Made by a program: the position numbers and the translations under genes. Under the pieces are notes generated by a model, which was not told where the DNA came from, searched no databases, and saw only the letters and a list, made by a program, of their open reading frames with translations. Positions 1 through 10,569 of a stretch of DNA of 64,000 bases are shown in pieces. The DNA lies in the NCBI GenBank assembly GCA_033220425.1, contig CM065650.1, positions 4,030,001 to 4,094,000 on the forward strand, read 5' to 3'. The DNA is from Lepraria neglecta (taxonomy: Eukaryota > Ascomycota > Lecanoromycetes > Lecanorales > Stereocaulaceae). The first letter of the stretch is position 1; each line of letters opens with the position of its first letter.

Positions 1-175
1 AACGAGAGGAGGATGCTTGGAGTGACCATTAAACGGTATTCAACCATCAGATCTTATAGAGATTGCTCTGGCTCCATCACCATGAAACAATTCCGAGAGT
101 ACAAGCCTGATCAAGATCTCAATCTAATAGGTTGAGAGTTTGTTTCGACAATTCAGCCAAGCCTCTAGCTAGAAA

Positions 176-433
176 CTAGTGGCTTGGCATATTTCCGCCC
201 AAGTCTCCCTTGATTTTTTTCTCTCTTAGCAACTTTTCAAGTCTCTCCGCTACGACGTCCGGAAATGTGATGCCGGCAGCTATCATCCGAGCTTCCCAAG
301 TCACCGGAGCGGGTAGACACCCTCCATGTTTCACAGTCCTCAAATCTTCTTCCCGTGCCTCCATGTCTCTCCTGACTACCGTTGAAGGATCACGGTTTAT
401 GATTGCTGGGATTCCGATTGGCTTCGGCTCACC
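176..433 (-). CDS. unassigned open frame, possible 3' exon
   Basis: The frame is open for about 86 codons on the minus strand and ends ...GGNMPSH. It is rich in charged residues (VVRRDMEAREEDL, AERLEKLLREKK) and carries one Pro-Ala-Pro turn. The stop just upstream and an AG at its 5' edge would allow it to be a terminal exon, but no partner exon was found. I do not recognise a family. It may be the remains of a gene, given the decayed neighbours. Confidence 0.2.
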   Translation of the reverse strand, partial: GEPKPIGIPAIINRDPSTVVRRDMEAREEDLRTVKHGGCLPAPVTWEARMIAAGITFPDVVAERLEKLLREKKIKGDLGGNMPSH

Positions 434-446
434 TTGCTCTTGTTAA

Positions 447-825
447 TGCGAATAACGGAAGTTACTCTTAATCTCTTCTTACAGCCACAACAGTACTTGC
501 AGAATGGATGTCTTAGATCTCACAGCCGTCATTTTGAGACATGAGGGGTAAGGTGGAGCGTGCTGCCGTAAATGAAAATATAGTAGAATGTTTCTCTTCT
601 CGTCAGTTTCCTCACTCCTTTGTGTCTAGAAGCCTCTGCCCACTGCTACTTTTTGCATCGATTGCAAGGAGCTTTCCATTCCTTTAGTACTTCGTATCAT
701 TCTTTGGAGCAAGTCCCTACTACATAAATTCTTCGCGATCTCTTGCTACCATAAGCTGCAAATTCCAATAGAATATCATTCTCGTCCTCACCCGGTCAAA
801 CAGTCTATGTTAAGCATCTGACAAA
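447..825. other. intergenic, nothing recognised
   Basis: No coding frame, repeat or RNA gene is visible. It is the presumed 5' flank of the decayed secreted-protein gene that follows. Confidence 0.4.
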
Positions 826-2282
826 ATAAAATATCTCCTGGCGTACACGTTTTTGGCTGCGGCCGCCTCTGCAGCTCCCAGACAAGGACCTCTGGCTGAA
901 GACGACTGCAGCATGGTCTGAGTAACTGTGTATGGTAATGCTCCTTCAGGAATATCAGCCGGAGAGCAGCTACCTGCGCCCACTGGTGTAAATCACGACA
1001 AAAATGCACCTGGCTCTACAACTAGCACACTGGCAATAGCCAAGATGGGTGCTGCTAGTGGAGTCGATACCAAAGAAGATGCTGTCAAGTTGCCAGCATC
1101 TGGAGCAAGTTCAGACGCTGCGGAAGCTGCTTTGACTGCAATTCACAAGAGCTATTCGGCTTCCCCCAGCGATACTGCAAGCTCTACTGCAGCTGCTAGA
1201 TCATCTATGGTTAACAGTTCAGATGATTCTTCAGCGCTTTGTTTGCCTACACGCCCCGAAGGTTCCACACCTCTCCCAATCAACGGCAACCACATCAGCG
1301 CCCCAGTCGCAACAGAACCCGTCCCCGCCGGCGCAGCCACCTACACCCCCCAAACCCCCGGGGTCTTCGACAATACCAACTTCTCCGACTGGATGGAAAA
1401 GCAAAAAGCAGGCAACACCCTCCTATCAAAATGGATAAAAATCGCTTCCGGAAACTACTGCTACAAGCCCGGCCCCATCATGCCAGCTGGCACAGATCCC
1501 AACACCGTAAAGGGCGAGAACCTCGTTCTCTACAACTTCCCAACAGGCTGGACGCTCGATATCCGCGGCGTAACCTTCATCATCGACATCACAGACCAGA
1601 ATAAAGACCAGCGTCCTGCGGCAATGATCTATGTCATCCAAGCCGAAAACATGACGATCCTCGGCGGCACCATCTAGATCGATCAAGGCGAGCTGTTCAC
1701 CCAAGCGCGTGTAATAACATGCTCACTACCATGGAAGTGGAGGAAGCCTATAACCTCAGCGCCTGGAAATCCGCCGGGCCACGGAACCAACGCTGCGTTG
1801 ACGATAGTGATCCTAACCACTTCACATCTCCAAGCTGCAATTTCTGGTAGGTAAGTAACTACGATTTTGACAGCTTAGAAAGCAATCGCACCTTCACAGC
1901 CGTCATCGCAAGCCGCGCGGGGATAAAACAAGGCTATGTCCTGACAATGGAAAACGGACTAAATTCCTACATCGCTGTCCCGACTGAAGACAACAGCGGT
2001 ACGCACGTCAAGGGGTTGACGTCAAATGGATATATGATGTCTATCGTTCTGCATAGTAATCAGGTCGCTCCTACTTTCGAAGACGTTTACTATGTCCATC
2101 CGCCGCCGAGGCCGGGGTATGCGCCTAGGGTTGAAGGGCCGGCACTCAGCTGGGGAAACATTGGGGGGCCTGTTCATAATACGCCTGGTCAGGTGATGGC
2201 GGAGGTGCCGGGGAGCTTTTGGCAGTATTTGGGGTGTGAGGGGGATTTGCAGGGGGCGGGGAATGATAATGTGCCTGCTTGA
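826..2282 (+). pseudogene. decayed secreted pectin-lyase-fold (beta-helix) protein
   Basis: Read in one frame, the region gives a signal peptide (KYLLAYTFLAAAASAAP), a Ser/Thr/Ala-rich linker, then a beta-helix-like domain (NFSDWMEKQKAGNTLLSKW, MTILGGTI, DQGELFTQARV, then after a frame change YNLSAWKSAGPRN, GIKQGYVLTMENG and GPALSWGNIGG). This resembles a family of secreted fungal proteins with a pectin-lyase fold. Lesions seen: where the start is expected the codon is ATA (826-828), consistent with ATG to ATA; TGA at 919-921; TAG at 1675-1677; a frame change between about 1710 and 1731; TAG at 1849-1851. The coding sense resumes after each stop, so these are lesions and not introns. No GT-AG intron of normal length removes them. 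The C-terminus ends cleanly at 2282. Family assignment is from memory of similar proteins and is less certain than the decay. Confidence 0.7.
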
Positions 2283-2456
2283 TTCTTGAGGAGGGGGGGG
2301 CGAATGATTTTGGTGAGGAGATTGTGGGGGACGTGGGTTTTGCATATACTTTTTGTTTCTTACTTGCATTTATATAAGTCTAGGCTGGCCATGACATTAA
2401 AAAGCTCTGCTTTAATTTGTGCTCCATGATCGGTGAATCCGTGCTCACAATTCCCC

Positions 2457-4346
2457 TCATCCCCCAAACCCCCGATTGACCACCTCGAACCCTCCCCCAC
2501 ACCTCTCACAAACCTCGCCACTCAACTCATCCCGCCACGCAATCTTCTTCAACTGCGCATCCATCTCCCCCTACTCCCTAATCCCCGCGGTCCTCCCACC
2601 TCTCGCAGTACGCTGCGCCCACCACGCTTCCTCGTCCTCATCGGCTGCAAGGACACCACCCATAAAAATTGCCCACGTAATGGAACCAGGCTGAGGACGG
2701 GGCCGCACGCCAATGATGCAAGTGAGTTCGCCGCGTTTGAGGAGGGAGAGAATTTGGTGCTTGAGTGCTAGGACTGTGGTGTTAGAGTAGCGGTATCTAG
2801 AGGGAATGGAGGGATGGAGAGCGCATTCGACGTAGATGAGGGCGCCGAGACGGAGAGTTTCGAGGTGGTAGTCTAGCGATGTCATTTCTGCTTCGGGTTT
2901 GTCACTGTATTGCGTTAGCGAGCGCAGCTGGTTTCAATCATTGCTCGCATCTTGCTTAAGGAGTCTGGAGTTTCGGTTGAATGGGGACTTGTGAGATATT
3001 GCATTGTGGAGCGCATGTTGTGGAAAATGGTTGATAGCTCACCGCAGACGGCCGGGAAGAGGCCGAATTCGCTGAATACGGGCGATATGAAAGGGAGGGT
3101 GTTGCGGATTAGGGGGGAGAGGGTGTTAGGGTGCATTGTGGGGACGAAGCTATCATGGCGGGGGCCAGAAGATGTTGCCTTGTAGAGGGAGGTGGGTTAG
3201 ATGTGTGTATGGGGTTTGGGAATAGAAGGGTACGTTACCAGGCTATGAATATGCGGAGGACTCCTTCCCAGCCCAAATTTTGTAGGCCGCGTCGCATGTT
3301 GACCATTTTCTGGAGGGCGTCCATGTAAATTCGTAGATCTTTGTAACTTCCGCTGATGCTCTCCAAAGCGGTCAGCATTGTCACCGCTCCAATTGTTGAA
3401 TTCGACAACGCGTCTTCTGAGGACTGAAGTTTTGCATTGACTGCTTTGCTCGCCTCCACTCTGTATGAAAGTGCCTTTGCTCTTGTCTGAGGTCTAGGGA
3501 AGATCTCGAGATGAACAGCCGCGAAGCTGAGGGTGGCGAGAAAGAGAGCTGGATCTAGCAACGCGTATGGAAGCCAAGTCTTTGATAGTGAGTTCTGACC
3601 TTTTCTGACGGCATTTGCTTCAATAGGGCACTCATAGGCCATCATGGAGACGACTGTAGTCAGGTAAATCAGAGTCAGGATCGATGTTGCCAAATCAGGC
3701 GAATTGTACAAGAAGGGGTAGTGCGGATTGCAGGGTGCAAAGGTGTGGTATTTGGTACAGCCACTGATCGGATACGTGTTGAGTGGATCAGTCATACCAG
3801 GCCCCAGCAGTGTTCTGGGGCTTGTAATGGCGCTTTTCTGTGTGTAAGTGTGTACAATCCTGAACTCCTTTTCGTAACATTTGGATCTATGTGAGTCTTG
3901 AAATGGGAACGTCGGTATGTTAGTCCCATTATTGATCGCTCAACCTGAGGGAGAGATTATCTGTAGGGCTGGTAAAATTCTATCGAGGTATTCTGGTGAC
4001 GAAGTCGAACAATCAACCGGAGCCGTTTGTGTGCGCCCCTGGTAGAAAACCCCAGCCGATTGCCTGCATCAAGCTGATCACGTGAATCGCTGCTGTGGCT
4101 AGCCCAGTAATCAAGCATAGAATTTACCCGAACTCTTCGCGTGCCTTCGTCCATGGTCTGCTTTGGCTTGCTGAGATTGACGAATTGCCATCGACCTGCA
4201 CTCTTTGCGGCAGCTGCAGGAACGCCTTTCCGCCCAGCTTCACTCTTGAATTCGTGCTCCTCGAATGTCTCTGATGAAAGATCCATCTCTATCATGTTTA
4301 CCGTAACATTTGGAATATCCAAACGTACACGCAATGTTTCCGCCAC
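2457..4346 (-). pseudogene. decayed fungal-specific transcription-factor-like gene
   Basis: Three minus-strand blocks together look like the zinc-cluster-less fungal transcription factor family (Fungal_trans_2/DUF3468 type). The N-terminal block near 4,346-3,957 has GRWQFVNLSKPKQ and a following DYW. The central block (3,795-3,235) has TDPLNTYP, PALFLATLSFAAVHLE, SNSTIGAVTMLTALE and SGSYKDLRIYMDALQKMV. The C-terminal block (3,136-2,571) has PVFSEFGLFP and YHLETLRLGALIYVECAL. A probable intron follows RIFIAW (donor GTAACG). After this the frame shifts near ETSCAR (about 2,915) without a usable intron, and TAG at 2571-2573 interrupts a frame that continues GEMDAQLKKIAW to a TGA at 2457. Neither change need be fatal if gene structure is unusual, so I call it a probable pseudogene. 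The N-terminal frame opens at GTG; its first ATG is at 4295. Confidence 0.5.
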
Positions 4347-4359
4347 CTTATGCGCAGCC

Positions 4360-5085
4360 GTTTAGCCAATCCCCTCGCTCCCCACTCCGGCCAGCTCGCC
4401 GCTGACACCCTTTAGCCGGCTTCCAAGCTACACTTCCATCAGTTGCTTGTTTCCTCGCATCCACTCCAGCCTCTAGTAACGCGCACACACTCTCATAGTT
4501 GCTCTTCGCAATAGCCTCATGCAATAACGTACCTCCTTCTATCTCGTCACTCTGCAATCACACACCCATATCTACAAGCCTCCTCACAATCGTCCTGACT
4601 TTGCGCTCATAACATTCCTAAAAGCTGTCTACTTCAGAAGCCGACGCCTCCCATATACCAGCCGCGATAGCATAGGCTTTGGCCCCAAACGCCATGTCGA
4701 CTGGTCGAGCTCCTAGAGCATTGCGTAGGTCAGGCTGGGCGTCGTGGTCAAGCGGGAATAGGAGGTCTGCGCCACGAGCTATGAGGAGCTCTGTAATTGT
4801 GCTTATCTCTTGTTCGGTGTTCTACTCCTACACCTGAGTCCAGATATCTGTGTCTTTATCGGATGGGGATGCAGCGGCCTTCAAGCGTTGTGCAATGGCA
4901 CCATTGATCGCACTTTGTAGCGGTGACTCGCCTTAGACGTTTCTGCTGCTGGGGATGGCTGACTCCTGTAAGGGAACCGTTATCGCGCCGATGTTTCTGT
5001 AGAAGTAGGTAAAGTTTAAGGGTGTATCTCCTCAACCGCATCGCGCGATTCTAAGAGTCTTGTTTTTCTGAACTGCAGAACGAAT
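4360..5085 (-). pseudogene. decayed ankyrin-repeat gene
   Basis: On the minus strand one frame shows successive ankyrin-type units: GDTPLNFTY, GESPLQSAINGAIAQRL, ITELLIARGADLL, ARPVDMAFGAKAYAIAAG, then GGTLLHEAIAKSNYESVCAL with LLEAGVDAR. Between them at least five in-frame stops occur: after RNV, two after IWTQV, one after EVDSF and one after LVDMGV. A further frame slip lies near 5,050. The sense resumes after each stop, which shows erosion and not absence of coding origin. No NACHT motif is visible, so the original protein class is unknown. It lies just upstream of the transcription-factor-like pseudogene on the same strand. Confidence 0.6.
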
Positions 5086-5288
5086 GCTGTGAATACTTTT
5101 GTTGTATACAAAGACTCTCTTCTGACAGTGTAGTCATGAATTGATGCCGCATTTCGTTGCTAAGACTGGAACTAGCGCATTTTACAAATCTGTCTCTTTA
5201 AATTCCCAATTCCCTTTCTCTGTGAAAATAAGATAGAACGTTCTAATACGACCAAATTGTCAATAGCCCAGCCCTATGACTAAAACAC

Positions 5289-5843
5289 TCAGCTCTTAGC
5301 ACCCGCAGACCTCACCATCCCAGTGATGACGGCAAAAACGACCTTCCTTGGCCCCATTTTCATGGTTCCTCCTAGCGCAGGCTGCCTCCTTGGCGCAAGA
5401 CACTGCTTCGCCAATCCATCCGGGCCTAGGACCTCAGCATAGATCTCCGCAAGCGTCAGCATGTCCTCGTCTCCCGGGCTGACCGTATTTAGGTACATGA
5501 CGCATGTGCCAAATTCTCTTGTGAGTGGGAGTTGAACGTCTTGCAGATGATAGGATGGTTTTGTGCTGAACATGCGAGGCTCAGTAAGATCCCTGCCGCG
5601 GACCCAGTTGTCCAGGGCGGTTTCGCAATCGTTTTTGTTGGTGGGGAAGATGCTGGGGGTTTTGGATTGGGCGAAGCAGCCGAGGAGGGTGGATAGGCCG
5701 GTGGTGCTGTTTGCTGGTATTATTGGAATGGTGATGATCTCGTCGAAGGAGGTGTTGGGAAGTGATAGTGATGGAATCATTTGGAGAGGAGTTGTAGATG
5801 CGAGAACTATCAAGGAGGCCAAGGAAATGATAATGGTGAACAT
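5289..5843 (-). CDS. small secreted protein, intact
   Basis: This single-exon frame encodes 184 residues. The start is ATG at 5843; the upstream extension opens only with TTG. The N-terminus is a clear signal peptide (FTIIISLASLIVLAST). The mature part has four cysteines in the contexts GCFAQ, NDCET, GTCVMY and KQCLA, a DNWVRGRD motif, and a Gly-rich C-terminus (ALGGTMKMGPRKV). Length, signal peptide and cysteine number fit the small secreted, effector-like proteins common in plant-associated or saprophytic ascomycetes. I do not recognise a named family. It is the only clearly intact gene in the first 11 kb, surrounded by pseudogenes. Confidence 0.7.
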   Translation of the reverse strand: MFTIIISLASLIVLASTTPLQMIPSLSLPNTSFDEIITIPIIPANSTTGLSTLLGCFAQSKTPSIFPTNKNDCETALDNWVRGRDLTEPRMFSTKPSYHLQDVQLPLTREFGTCVMYLNTVSPGDEDMLTLAEIYAEVLGPDGLAKQCLAPRRQPALGGTMKMGPRKVVFAVITGMVRSAGAKS

Positions 5844-6604
5844 TGTGCTTCTCAAGCGTAGCGGACAGGATTAGAGAGCATCGTCAAGCCTAATCAACGC
5901 AATTTGTAGTCTAGAAGGGAGTCTTCGGAGCTTTGACCGTGGACTGCGCCTATTTGTGGCCAGTGCCGCCACAATGAAACCTACCATACTTATCACTCGT
6001 CATCCGCAGGTTTGGCTAAGTTTTCAAACATTACTATTATTCACATCGTCTTTGAACCACTCGATGAGAGCCCAGCAAGGTATCATCCTTGAATGATCTC
6101 TGCGCACTGGATCACAGAAATGCAGAACATTCCGTCACCCGAATTTGGGTAGCTGATTGATAGTTGGTCCGCTGTTTGGTCAAAGCAAGTTTTGGAACCT
6201 ACATTGAGTCCAGTGGGGCTAACCATTCCCGATGCCCTTCATCTTGTTAATAGATCGGTGTGCCGAACAATCTCAAAGTGACCAATAGGGAAGTAGCTGC
6301 GAAAAAGATGTGTTGGTCGATAGGGTTCAGCATTATGCCGGACTAGAGATGATGCGAAGGCGAGACAGTCGGAGAACGTTCCGCGACAAGATGTGTCACC
6401 ACGAAGGGTGAAGCTCTCTTATCTCGTGGAATATCTCATTCGGACACAGCGCTTAAGCGGTCAGAGCCGTTGCAGCACCATGGCGTTTTAGCTTTGCATG
6501 CCTATCTTGCCGACGTCCCATGCGATTCCTGGAAATCCAATAAAGGAGCTCCAGAATTCCATCTCAGGCTATTGGTCCCAAGGTATACATCTTCGAAGCC
6601 TAAA
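5844..6604. other. intergenic, nothing recognised
   Basis: No frame with coding character is visible on either strand. It contains the upstream region of the small secreted protein gene. Confidence 0.4.
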
Positions 6605-7000
6605 TCAAGCCTCCTTGGGGGATGAAACAAGGTTCGGCAATTTGGGCAATCTGCATGCTTGAGATATAACCTCCCCAAAGACTTTAGTGGAAAGTAGCAA
6701 GTGCTGAGAGCTCCTGGTGAACAGTATCGGTATGGTGCACGAGCAAGCAGAGATATGAAGCTGGCAGAATGTGGCAGGTTGAAGGCATGTCGCCGACAAT
6801 GAATCGATCTGCAAATCTAAGTTAGTTGCACCTGGGGGTGCTTTCCTGCTTTTGGTTTTTGCTAAGAGTCTATATAAATCTTGACCTTGTATTGAGTTTT
6901 CATCAGAGATTCTTCGTCTAGTCACAGAGTCGTTTGGTAGTTTTAACGTACTAGAATGGTGATGGATTGGAGAACGTATGGCCGACATTTGATAGCGCGA
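6605..7000 (-). pseudogene. eroded segment related to 8,270-8,758
   Basis: The minus strand from about 6,880 to 6,730 aligns by eye with 8,700-8,590: both contain a GCAGGAAAGC/GCAGAAAGCC block, then CGTCAGCAACACGCCTTCAACCT-like sequence, then CCAGCTTCATATC versus ATCAGCCTCACATC. In this copy the matching frame is broken by TAA and other stops. An alternative 134-codon frame exists but opens with TTG and shows no domain. I read it as a decayed duplicate of an unknown sequence. Confidence 0.3.
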
Positions 7001-7260
7001 TGGCGGCAAAGGGATAGATTTATTCGGATATTATCATTACTTCGTCAGCAGGCTTCTGATGTGGAAGGAGGAGGAAAGAGATGAATTGTGCAAGTGTGAG
7101 GTGCCAAAGGTCACCCCAAATAGGCAACGGCTGCCAAAAAGCCGAGCCATCTTCGGCTGGTGGATGACGTTGGGCTGTCGGAAGTGCCTATCAATTATTC
7201 TATAATCAGGACATTTCTCAATGATGGAGTAACATCAAACATACTGCATTGCAATCCGTA

Positions 7261-8042
7261 TTCCAAAAAACTAGCATCGAAGACTGCCTCATCAACGACC
7301 AAGCGGACCCTTACAAATACATCCGCTTCATCACTTGCGATGATTAGAACGATTATCTCGTCATTGGCGGTTGCGATCACAAAGTGGGCCATGAAGAAGG
7401 GGACGTTAGGTACGCGGAGCTGGAGACCTGGGTTCGAGAACGATTCACAAAGGTTGGCTCGGTCGACTATAGATAGTCGGGTCAGATTTTGAATTCCATC
7501 GACCTGGTTTCCTTCGTTAACTCAACCAAGGCATGAGCCACACCTACGTCGTGACTGGGAACACGGGCCACGGCCTCACACTGGGCGTCCTTGCCGGCAA
7601 AGTCATCGCCGATCAGATCCAAGGCATCAACAATCCATGGGCCAAATTTTACAGCCCTAAACACCTTCCCCCCGTCTCCAGCCTCCCAAGCGTGGTGACG
7701 CATGGCGTCCAAATCAACACCCAGTATAAAAGCTTCCTCCAAAGCGACATTGCCGACATTGAGGACCTTGCGCCGCGGAGCGGAGGAGTCATCAACGCCA
7801 CCGCGAAGATGCCTGTTGCCGTTTATAAAGATGATGGTGGAAAGGTGCATCGATTTTCGGCGCTGTGCCCACATCTGCAAGGGGTGGTGTGCTGGAACAA
7901 CGCGGAGAAGAGCTGGGATTGTCCGGTCTACGGGAGTTGGTTTAGCAAAGATGGGGTCTGTGTTATGGGGCCTGCTAAGGCGGGGTTATCGCCGGCGGAC
8001 GAATCGGGCGAGAATGCTCAGAAGCGAGTCACAGCGGCATGA
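7261..8042 (+). pseudogene. decayed FAD-dependent oxidoreductase with C-terminal Rieske domain
   Basis: The first frame gives DPYKYIRFITCDD, a stop, then NDYLVIGGCDHKVGHEEGD and WVRERFTKVGSVDYR, a stop, then SGQI: the second half of a DAO-type FAD oxidoreductase. After a frame change the sense resumes at 7533 with MSHTYVVTGNTGHGL, GVLAGKVIADQIQG and a C-terminal Rieske-type domain. Lesions: TAG at 7345-7347, TAG at 7474-7476, a frameshift between about 7476 and 7533, and no recognisable N-terminal half with the GxGxxG motif. In the Rieske part the first ligand pair (Cys-Pro-His near 7866) is kept, but the second reads Cys-Pro-Val-Tyr where Cys-x-x-His is expected, consistent with a His to Tyr change. 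The end (KAGLSPADESG...VTAA) is complete. Confidence 0.7.
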
Positions 8043-8269
8043 GCGTGCTGATGTGCTGGAGCTGGTGGTGTTTGGGCTTTCTGATATTCTGCTTGTTCTC
8101 TTAATAGGAATAGCGGGTTGTTTGTACATGACTGCAGTTCACGAGAATATGACCATCTCAATTTCTGCTAATGTGCAAAGCATCCGCGTAAGTCCAAAGC
8201 AGCGTAAGCTCCGCAGCACATGTGTAAACCCGGGGTGAACTGCGTGTATAGAACCGACCGAGAACGTAT

Positions 8270-8758
8270 TTAGACACAACCGAAGTGCTCAAAGCGCCCC
8301 AGAGTGTGCAAATCTATATGATTCCGCCAACCTGAGATACCCATGGCACCTCGAGCAGAGAATTGATACTGGTATAGAGATGCAGAGCTCGACAGAAATT
8401 CGAAGTCAAAGAACAGATACTGATCAGTGTCCATGAACACAAGGCCATCTCCAAGAGACGTGTCATTCTTGACTTGCTGTGGCTCGACGATACGACCAAT
8501 AGTGGCTTTAGTGCCAAAGAATTTGAAGGACGTTGGGGTTATGCGGGTTCCAGGCAATCCAAGCTCTCCGCGAAGACGATGGAACGATGGATAAGTAAGC
8601 ACGGATGTGAGGCTGATGGGTTGTGGTAGGTTGAAGGCGTGTTGCTGACGATGTGTTAGGTTGCGAATTTGTAATGCGCGGCTTTCTGCTGGTTGTTTTT
8701 GCTGGAAGATTTTGTGTTTAGATGCTTGGTATGCTTTCTTCGTCGAGAATGTTGTTAT
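8270..8758 (-). other. open frame without a start codon
   Basis: The minus strand is open for about 160 codons but has no ATG until its last third. Sample sense: KIFQQKQPAESRALQIRN, NLPQPISLTSVLTYPSF, TSFKFFGTKATIGRIVEPQQ, DTDQYLFFDFEFLSS. It looks like coding sequence. The missing start suggests an unfound 5' exon or a lost start. Part of it is duplicated near 6.7 kb in a more damaged form. I do not recognise the family. Confidence 0.3.
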
Positions 8759-8799
8759 TTAGCAGATAGAATGTTCGTTTGAATGACTGAAGGCGATGC

Positions 8800-9391
8800 A
8801 AACAGCGCAAGATTTGGTCAGATGCAAAGTATGCGTGATATCATTGACAACGAGTTACCATTTTCACGAACGCCAATGTTTCAGCATAATTCTCGCTCAA
8901 GCATTGAGTAGGAATCACAGACGAATTAGCTTGCAGTCATTGAAATTATTGAGAAGACTTTGTTGTAGACAGGAAGTGATTCTCAATTTTGCTGTAGTAT
9001 CGTTTGAAACCTCGAGAGATATGAGAGCAAGGGAGCTAGCGGGCAAGTACTTTGACAAAGAATGTAGATAGTAGTAAAGTAGCTCGAAGTAATAGTTCAA
9101 AATCAACATGCCATTCAGGTTAGAATTGCTTGGGAAAATGCACGTTGCTCGAACATTGCAGCGTGAGAAGATCTGGGGAACGAGCGCGCTTGCCTGCCAG
9201 ACAATGCTCTTTCTGACCCAAAAACGTAGAGTAGTCTCTCGTCTTCCCAAAGAAGCAACTGCGAAGTAGCTTACGTTAGCTTAATTCTAGGTCTTTAAGA
9301 AGAATCTCCCCTTTGTTTACTTTCTCCCTCCTCCGCATCATCCTCTCAGCACACTTCTGTCTCCATCGCCTCTCTTCCACCTTCGTCTATC
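8800..9391. other. intergenic, pyrimidine-rich at its right end
   Basis: No convincing frame. The last 90 bases are rich in C and T, like a fungal promoter or 5' leader, just before the ATG at 9392. Confidence 0.3.
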
Positions 9392-9931
9392 ATGGACTTC
9401 GCTTGTATCATGCATCCACTGAAGCACCTCCACGCAGTCCTCTTGATGCAGCTGTCTCGGGGCCAGCAGATCCGCTGCCCGTCTCTTCAGCTGCAGGCCT
9501 CACCAGCCACTCGTCCAGCATACCATGGTAAGAATGCAGTGCAACTCCACACCTAGCAAGCCAGCCTTGCTAACCTTCTTCTCTAGCATCGACATCTTCG
9601 ATCTATATTCTCGTTGGCACAGCCCCGGCTAGGCGAGTTGAGTCCTCTCTATGCTTCTGTAAGCTCTGCTCTCTCTGCTCTCCGCCTTCCAAGTGACCGT
9701 CACTCATTCTCTTCTCCAGGATGAGCATCCTTGACGTATCTCCTCGCCGCAGCAGCTCTCACTCAGCATGCCTCACCGTCCCTCTATTCTCTGCGTACTA
9801 CAGCCTCAGAACCATACCTCCGAAGTGACCATCGTTGGAGCTCTTCTATACTCTCGGCACAATACCCACCATCAGTGGCAGAGACTCAGAGCTTGCTGTC
9901 GACCATCCAAACCACATTGACCGTGCAATGA
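9392..9931 (+). CDS. possible small three-exon gene, function unknown
   Basis: A pyrimidine-rich leader precedes ATG 9392. Exons 9392-9527, 9587-9658 and 9753-9931 are bounded by good fungal splice sites (GTAAGA...CTCTAG, GTAAGC...CCGCAG) and join in frame to 128 residues. The product is Ser/Leu/Ala-rich with no recognised domain. The alternative is non-coding transcribed DNA or more decayed sequence. The case rests on splice signals alone, and downstream frames up to 10,098 could also belong to it. Confidence 0.25.
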
Positions 9932-10569
9932 TTGTGGAAGGTACGCAGTATGTCATCATCGTCCCTGATTTGATCCCTCAGCTGCTGACCAGCGTCTTTT
10001 ACAGATCATCGGATGAAAACGCCAACGAACATGGACGAGGCTTCATGCCGCTGGCTGCACCAAGACGAAAGGCTAGTATTCGGTTCCCCGCCCCTTAATA
10101 AATGGAGTTTCCTATTCTGTCTGAGCTCTTACACAAATCCCCCTGCAATGATGATCTTTAGTGTGTACACCGAGTGAAGGGGAAAGCACCTTGTCACTGG
10201 CTCTAACCCCGGGGAAACTCATAGGTCTTTCACAAGTTGCCAAGAATGCCAACCGTGTCAGAAAAAGGTCTCAACTTGCTCATACCCACTCATATCACCC
10301 TACATCAGGCTCTCCCATAGCCATGCCAAAACTTGCCGCCAGAAGTCAGAAGATCCGCATCAGATGCCAACCAGGTTATTAGATCGTCTTATCAGCCTTT
10401 TGACGGAAATTAACATGTCTTGCGAGCTTCCTTAGTGATGCCGGCACGCAGTACCGGGCCAGTTGCCTCGTAACCAACGCCCACTACTGCCGCGAGGTTG
10501 ACAGTATGCGAATATTCGATAGGCTCCATTACGGCATCGAGGCTTTGCTTGAAAGCGAGGTGAGTCCTA
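9932..10569. other. unassigned, possible exon fragments
   Basis: On the minus strand 10,550-10,410 reads SLDAVMEPIEYSHTVNLAAV and VGVGYEATGPVLRAGITKEA to a stop, which could be the last exon of the split frame that follows, but the implied intron would be only about 34 nt. Nothing else was identified. Confidence 0.25.
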
